Assembly (NCBI RefSeq): GCF_001553195.1
Contig: NZ_CP014281.1
Span: 310,001 to 374,000 of the forward strand
DNA length: 64,000 bases
Source of the DNA: Mycoplasmopsis canis PG 14
GTDB taxonomy: Bacteria; Bacillota_I; Bacilli_A; Mycoplasmatales; Metamycoplasmataceae
Direction of reading: 5' to 3'
A program made the translations under genes and the position numbers. The notes under the pieces were generated by a model that saw only the letters and a list, made by a program, of their open reading frames with translations, did not search any database and had not been told where the DNA came from. Positions 58,513 to 64,000 of this stretch are shown one piece after another; position 1 is the stretch's first letter; each line of letters begins with the position of its first letter.

Positions 58513-61500
58513 ATATTTTTTTATTTATACCAAAAGGCGAAATATCTACTTGTTCATAATTATTCATTATAGATTTTATTCCAAACATTAATCTCTTTGG
58601 GGTTTTGCTAGTATCTTGGTTTTTATTTTCGTCTTTAAATTCTATTTTATTTAAAAATTTAATCTCTATAATGTCTCTAACGGTCTGAATACTTGAAATA
58701 TAATAAAATTCTTTATTTTGCTTATCTAGCAAAATGGTTCCAGGGAAAATAAATGAATGAAAATTATAAGTTTTGTCAATTCCATAGATCTCTTTATATT
58801 TTTCAATTTTTTCCATGTTGTAGGTTTTAAAGTCCTCAATATCCCAATTTTTATCTCCAAAGATAGCTATTTGAGTGTTTATAGATAATGTTTTAAAATT
58901 ATTTGCTGAATTCTTAAAAACTATTGCCCCAAGAGAATTAATGTTTTCGTAAAACGCCTTGGGTTCATTATTTTTGCCATTAAATTTATTTATAACTTGA
59001 TTTTTTCTTATGTCATTAATTTTTACATCATTAACCAATCTTAAGAACTTAATTTTTCTAGTTGTATTTTTAGTAGGATTGTAAAGAACAAATGTTTTAT
59101 TAGCGATCATTTGATTAATAAACTCTTCGCTAAACTGATCTAGTGATTTTGTTAAAGATCTCATATATTGCTTTAAATATAAATTGTAATTTATTTTGTT
59201 TTTTGTATATTTAATATTTATAGCTTCATCTCTTGATGGAATATTATTTTCTTTACCATATGACTCAATAATTTCGATTATTTGATCGATAACTTCTGGA
59301 TTCGATTGATTAATAACAAATTTTTCTCTTTCCCTTAGTAATCTCAAGTATATGTCTTTGTCATCTAGAATACTGAATTTTTCTTTTTTGTAATAATTTG
59401 TTATGCCATCTTCATCTGTTTTTGTGGCTATCCCATAGATTGTTTCGTTATAAAGCTGTCTATTTGTCTTTCTTTTTGTTTTTCTAGAGAAAAATACTTC
59501 ATCATCAAGATCTATCAAATACTCTTCTATTTCTTTAGCGATTTTTCTAGCTTGAACATTGTTCTTTATGCTTGTCCAATCTTCTTTCTTTAATTCCTTT
59601 ATTTCACCAGTATATCTATCTTCTATAACTCAATAACCTTCACTTCTTTTACTTATAATACCATTTAATGAGGGGTCAATTAAGTTATATAGTGTTTTGG
59701 TTTTGTTTGAAAATAATGCGATTATAGCAGCATCATAAGCATGGTGAGAAAAGTCGCTTCTATCCTTAAGTCTTAATTTATTATCATAAGACATATTTTT
59801 TCTAATAAATGAAGTAACAGCACCATTCATAGCTATAACTTTAAACATTTTCTTGTTATCAATTAAATGATGCTCAGCATAATTGTTTAATTGATCTCTG
59901 AATAATATTGTTGCATATCTTGTATCATTTAAATTTCTTGCTAAGAAACCAAGTTTGTCATAACCATCATATGAAGCAGTTAGTAGATTCTCTGATTTTT
60001 TTAATCTTTCTTTTTTACTCAAAATTGAATCCACATTATTGACAAAAACTCTTTTTACATATTTCGTAAATTCGTCTCAATTTCAACCACTATGACCTTG
60101 TTTTATATATTCATATGGTAATGAATTGCTTTTTTCTTGATTTGATTGTTTGTGAACCAAAACTTTATTTGCACTTGAATCATCAAAACATAGGCTATAA
60201 GGTATTATATGGTCAATTTCAACCTTATTATTAACAATTTCATTTACCGAAATTTGAGCTCCTGTATAAGGGTCTTTAAAATCTTGAGAAATTCATAAAA
60301 ATATTTTATATATAAGTTTTTCATATTTATCATTAAAAACAGATTTGTCTATATTATTTGCCTCTAATCTCTCTTCAACCAAGCTTTTTTTAGACTTCTG
60401 TGCTTTTGCAATTCCTTTAAGCGCATCATTTTCTTGGTCTTGGGTCATTTCTCTAGCTAACTCAATAACTACTTTGTCTATTTCGAAATCTTTTGAAAAT
60501 TTTTGAATAATCTTATTAAAAATAAGAATTGCTTGTTGAAATGTTACTTTTACATTAGGTGGTAAAATTGCATCTTTTAAAAAGTTATCATTTAAATATT
60601 TCTTATCTTGTTTAGCCATTAAGGAACTATTATCTTCAATTTGGGATTTAATTTCTTCGTCATAGTTTTTAATAGCTTCTAGGTTTCATCCTTCATTATT
60701 ATCCAGTAATTTAGGCAAGATTTCATCAATTGCTTTCTTAGATAAACTATGTGTTTTTGAATTATGATTCTCAAATTCATTACCTGCACCTAGAAGGAAC
60801 TCCTTAAGTTTTAATTTTAAATTTTCAATATTAAGTGATTCATTTTTAGCAATAAATAAATCTATTGAAGAATCTTTGTTATTAGATTCTTTTTGATAAA
60901 TTAAAAATAAGTATAAATTATCTAGGAGTTCAAGATTTTTGATAATATCATTTCTATCTTTAAATTCAAACTTAATTCCTACGTTATCTAAGAGATTTAT
61001 CAAAACATTCAGAATTTTTAAATCTTGAAACTTAAATTTATTTTCTTTAGCACTTTCTTCAATGTTCAAACCAGATAACCCAACACCATATACATTAGGT
61101 TCTTTACCAGCTCATTCATCTTTTATCATATCAATATCTTCTACTGATATCATGATAGATTTGATAGACTCTTTTTTAACAATATCATTTATATTTGTGC
61201 TTGTTAGTTTTTTCTTCTTTTCTGAAATTGGTAAATTAAATAGATTTAATAATATATTTAACTTATCAACGCTTGATAGTTTTCATAGTGGTTGTATGTT
61301 CTTTTTATCCGTGCTATATAATCTTATATTTGCTAACTCATTTAAGAAATTAAAAATAAGTGCAGATGGTAAATATTTTGGTGCTCTCTGTTCATTTGTA
61401 AAAATTGAGCATTTTCCAATATTTTTATCCCAAATATGTTCATAACGACCGCCTTGGCCATTATCACCAAATTCTCCAAAAATACCATATGGACTAGGCA

Positions 61501-62206
61501 TATTATCACTTCCTGGCCCTTTCGAAATATCTCTTGTAAAACTAAATATTTTTTTAAATTCTTCTATAAATGTTTCAGAAAGAATATTTTTTTGAACATT
61601 AAAAAAGTAGTTTATTTCTTTTAATCATTCTTTATTTGAAAAGTCAAAAAAGAATGCTTCTTTAAGATCTTTATTATCTTTCATTTCGCTTTCAGTTGGT
61701 TGGCTTAAAGCACCCTTAAAATATCCGTACTTTTTATAAAATTCATTTAATTTATATGAAGGCATTGATTCAACTGTTTGTTGATCAAAATCTTCTTTTG
61801 TTTCTTTTTCATCATAAAAGTATCCTCTATTTTTAAGATAGTCATGCAATATTCAAGCAATCTCATCAGGACAAACCTCCTGTGATAATGCTTTAGTTTT
61901 TAATTCAATAATATTTGGGTACTTTATTGATAATTCCCTAAATCTATTTTCGATTGCTTCTCTACTACTTAAACCAAAAACTTCAGTTCTTTTTACTAGA
62001 TTATAAAATTTTTGGTTTCTGTATTTTCTACGTCTTAGAAGTCTTCTAGTACCTCTTTGAGTTCTTCTTTCTAAATTAGTATCTGGGGCATCAAATAATC
62101 TTGAACCCAATTTATAAACTTGATTTGTTTCGCTATCAACAATTGCTCATCCAACTGATGCAATACCTAAATCAAACCCTAACGTTACTTTACGCTTTTT
62201 TTCCAT
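58505..62206 (-). CDS. cas9: CRISPR-associated endonuclease Cas9 (type II-A)
   Basis: 1233 residues; the ATG at 62206 follows AAGGAGATT. RuvC-I GFDLGIASVGWAIVD (Asp about 12) and the Arg-rich bridge helix RRTQRGTRRLLRRRKYR are followed by a helical recognition lobe. RuvC-II is VVIELAREM (Glu about 582), HNH is VEIDHIIPYSLCFDDSSANKV (Asp-His about 665-666) and RuvC-III is HHAYDA (His about 822, Asp about 825). All catalytic residues are present and the frame is open throughout via TGA Trp codons, so it should be an active RNA-guided nuclease. Gene order cas9-tracrRNA-cas1-cas2-csn2-array. Confidence 0.97.
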
Positions 62207-62336
62207 TTGTAATCTCCTTATATTTAAATTCTAAACGAAATTATTTTTTTAGATACAAAAAATATGAAAATAATTTCATTAAATATATTTATGGACTTTA
62301 TTTTTGAATTATTTCCTTATATAATATAATTAATTT
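62207..62336. promoter_or_regulatory. Divergent promoter region of cas9 and ppa
   Basis: 130 bp, very AT-rich. On the plus strand a run of overlapping TATAAT-like boxes (62318-62331) precedes ppa, which lacks a clear ribosome-binding site. On the minus strand TTGTAT and TAGAAT with a 19-bp spacer are the best candidates for cas9. Confidence 0.5.
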
Positions 62337-62888
62337 ATGAAAAAAATTGATGTTAAAATTGAAATTCAAAAAAATTCAAGAATTAAATATGAATATAATA
62401 GAAAAACAAAAGAAATTGAAGTAGACAGAATTCTTAGAGGAGATTTTGTTTATCCATGTAATTACGGATTTGTTCCTGAAGCTCTTGATTGAGATGGGGA
62501 TGAGTTAGATGTATTATTGTACTCAGAAGAAACATTTCAACCAGGTGTTAAATTAAGTGCGAGAATCATTGGTGCAATGAAAATGATTGATGATGGAGAA
62601 ACTGATACAAAATTAATAGCGGTTCATGCAGATGATTATAGACTTGATCATATACAAAAACTAGAAGATTTACCATCTCCATTTTTAGATACAGTTAAAA
62701 CATTTTTCAGCACATACAAAAACTGAAAACGTCCTGGAATTACAGTTGTTTCAGGGTTTGAAGGTATTGAATATGCCGAAAAAGAGTATGAAGAATGTGT
62801 TCACTTAATGAATGAATATGGGTCAATGGATAAAAAAGATTTCATCAAGAAAATGCAAAAAGAACACCCAGAAAAATATACATTTTAA
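62337..62888 (+). CDS. ppa: Inorganic pyrophosphatase
   Basis: 183 residues, family [16 protein letters not shown] is the D-x-D-x-x-D signature that binds Mg2+; [15 protein letters not shown] and AVHADDY/FFSTYKNWKRPG complete the active site. It hydrolyses the pyrophosphate released by polymer synthesis. The ATG lies only a few bases behind the -10-like boxes, which suggests a nearly leaderless mRNA. Confidence 0.95.
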
Positions 62889-62912
62889 AGAAAACTTTAG
62901 TTTATGCTACTG

Positions 62913-62930
62913 TTTTTTTTTTTTTTTTTT
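62913..62930 (+). repeat. 18-T homopolymer at a lipoprotein promoter
   Basis: Eighteen consecutive T residues end 18 bp before a TATAAA -10-like box (62949-62954), so the tract overlaps or abuts the expected -35 position. It could also end the ppa transcript. Confidence 0.8.
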
Positions 62931-62976
62931 ATTAAAATTAAAATGTGATATAAAATTAAAAAATAAGGAGATAAAA

Positions 62977-64000
62977 ATGAAACTAAAATTACCTACTAAG
63001 TTGATTGCCTTATCAATAGTTCCTTCTTTAGGTTTGGTTACCAGTTGTTCTTGTTCTCAAAATAATAAAGATACTGAGAAAAAAGAAAAAGAATACAAAA
63101 CATTTGAAGCTCAATTTAGTAACAATATATTATGAACAGATTGGGATTACTACAATGAATTTATAGAGAGATTAAATGAAATACCTCAGTTGCCTGATGA
63201 ATATAAGCAGGTAAACGTTCGTGTATCAAAATTGCAGTTAAATGAGGTTTTTGAAAGAAAATACTTTGAAGATCAAATACTTGCAAAAATTAATAAAATT
63301 GATTTGAAATTTAAAATTGATTTGACTGAAAGAACCTTGCTTAACCTAGATCCCAAAACATCTTCCGATTTAAAAGAAGTTGAAAAATTATTACAAAAAG
63401 ATTTCAATAACTATTATGTAAATGAATCATGATTTGTAGATGTGCTAAAAAACAAAATTAAATTAGCCGAATCTGGAATTAACAAAAATGACGGAAAAAT
63501 AACATTAGACAGCGCACAAAAAAATAATAAACTAAATGAATATAATGAAGTTGTTAATGAGATTAAAAATTTCTTAAATGAGCATGCTAATATCAGCATA
63601 GATGATGAAATTAAAATTTCCGAAATCAATCAGGACACCGTGAAGGGATGATCTCTTATAATTAAATTAAAAAGTGGAAATTTAGAGTCTAATTCTATAA
63701 AATTAGATTTCAAAAAACCTGAAGCAGAATTGACAGATGAACAAATAAAGGATAAAAATTTATCAAATAGCATAACTAAAAAAGTAAAACTGAAAATTAA
63801 TGAATACTTTGATGATTCAAAATTAGAAGGTTTTTTTAAGTTTATTAGATTTTTAGTGTTGGTCGACAAGAATGGGTTACTAAATGAAAAAATTACAGAT
63901 CTTATCTATAATATTGTGCTAGATAATATTCCATACTCAGAAATACTTCCCAAATTTGTTTTAAGAGCATTAACAAGCAAATTAAGACCGCAAATCGAAA
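62977..64000 (+). CDS. Putative lipoprotein, runs off the window
   Basis: At least 341 residues from the ATG at 62977 behind AAGGAG. Signal peptide and lipobox (LGLVTSC) followed by Cys-Ser-Cys-Ser. The visible part is Lys/Asn/Glu-rich with likely repeated domains (for example FERKYFEDQILAKINKIDLKFKI and NSITKKVKLKINEYFDDSK). Two TGA Trp codons are read through. No family recognised; a surface lipoprotein whose expression may vary through the poly-T tract upstream. Confidence 0.8.

Overview
The window comes from a mollicute, most likely a Mycoplasma/Mycoplasmopsis species. The DNA is very AT-rich. In-frame TGA interrupts almost every conserved gene exactly where tryptophan is expected, so genetic code 4 applies; all gene ends below were set on TAA/TAG and reading frames were joined through TGA. 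The gene content (Opp transporter, DUF31 protease, F1-like X0 ATPase, IS30 remnant, type II-A CRISPR) fits that group.

Layout. 1-13.1 kb (minus strand): a seven-gene F1-like 'X0' ATPase operon with 1-8 nt overlaps or very short gaps, ending in a DUF31 (MIP-like) serine protease lipoprotein, then a transglutaminase-like/leucine-rich lipoprotein behind a terminator. 13.4-18.2 kb (minus): upp-lon-amino acid permease. 18.3-20.9 kb (plus): nadE-yebC-ZIP metal transporter. 21.0-26.3 kb (plus): gdpP-rplI-dnaB-CNNM/CorC-type membrane protein. 26.3-29.8 kb (minus): an ECF S component followed by a full-length OppF-like protein that has lost its ATPase motifs. 29.9-31.3 kb: a 3'-truncated IS30-type element and a GC-rich folded segment. 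Then tRNA-Trp, pyrG, gpmI and a large GH20 surface hexosaminidase (31.4-38.4 kb). 38.8-50.5 kb (minus): pepF-oppA-B-C-D-F plus a small membrane gene, all downstream of a leader that I read as a lysine riboswitch with an attenuator-type terminator. 50.5-55.9 kb (plus): secA, a small Cys-motif protein, an asymmetric ABC-F ATPase and rsmE. 55.9-62.2 kb: an intact type II-A CRISPR-Cas locus (8-repeat array, csn2, cas2, cas1, tracrRNA, cas9). 62.3-64 kb: ppa and a lipoprotein gene with an 18-T homopolymer at its promoter.

How the parts work together. The cell imports peptides (Opp), cuts them (PepF), digests host proteins and glycans at its surface (MIP-like protease, transglutaminase-like lipoprotein, GH20 enzyme) and relies on uptake of nucleobases, folate-like vitamins, metals and amino acids. 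The strongest candidates for new biology are the lysine riboswitch placed in front of a peptidase and peptide-import operon, the OppF-derived pseudo-ATPase beside an ECF S component, the ABC-F protein with one composite ATP site lost as a unit, the coupling of a surface protease to an F1-like ATPase operon, and the tracrRNA terminator that runs into the cas1 start codon.
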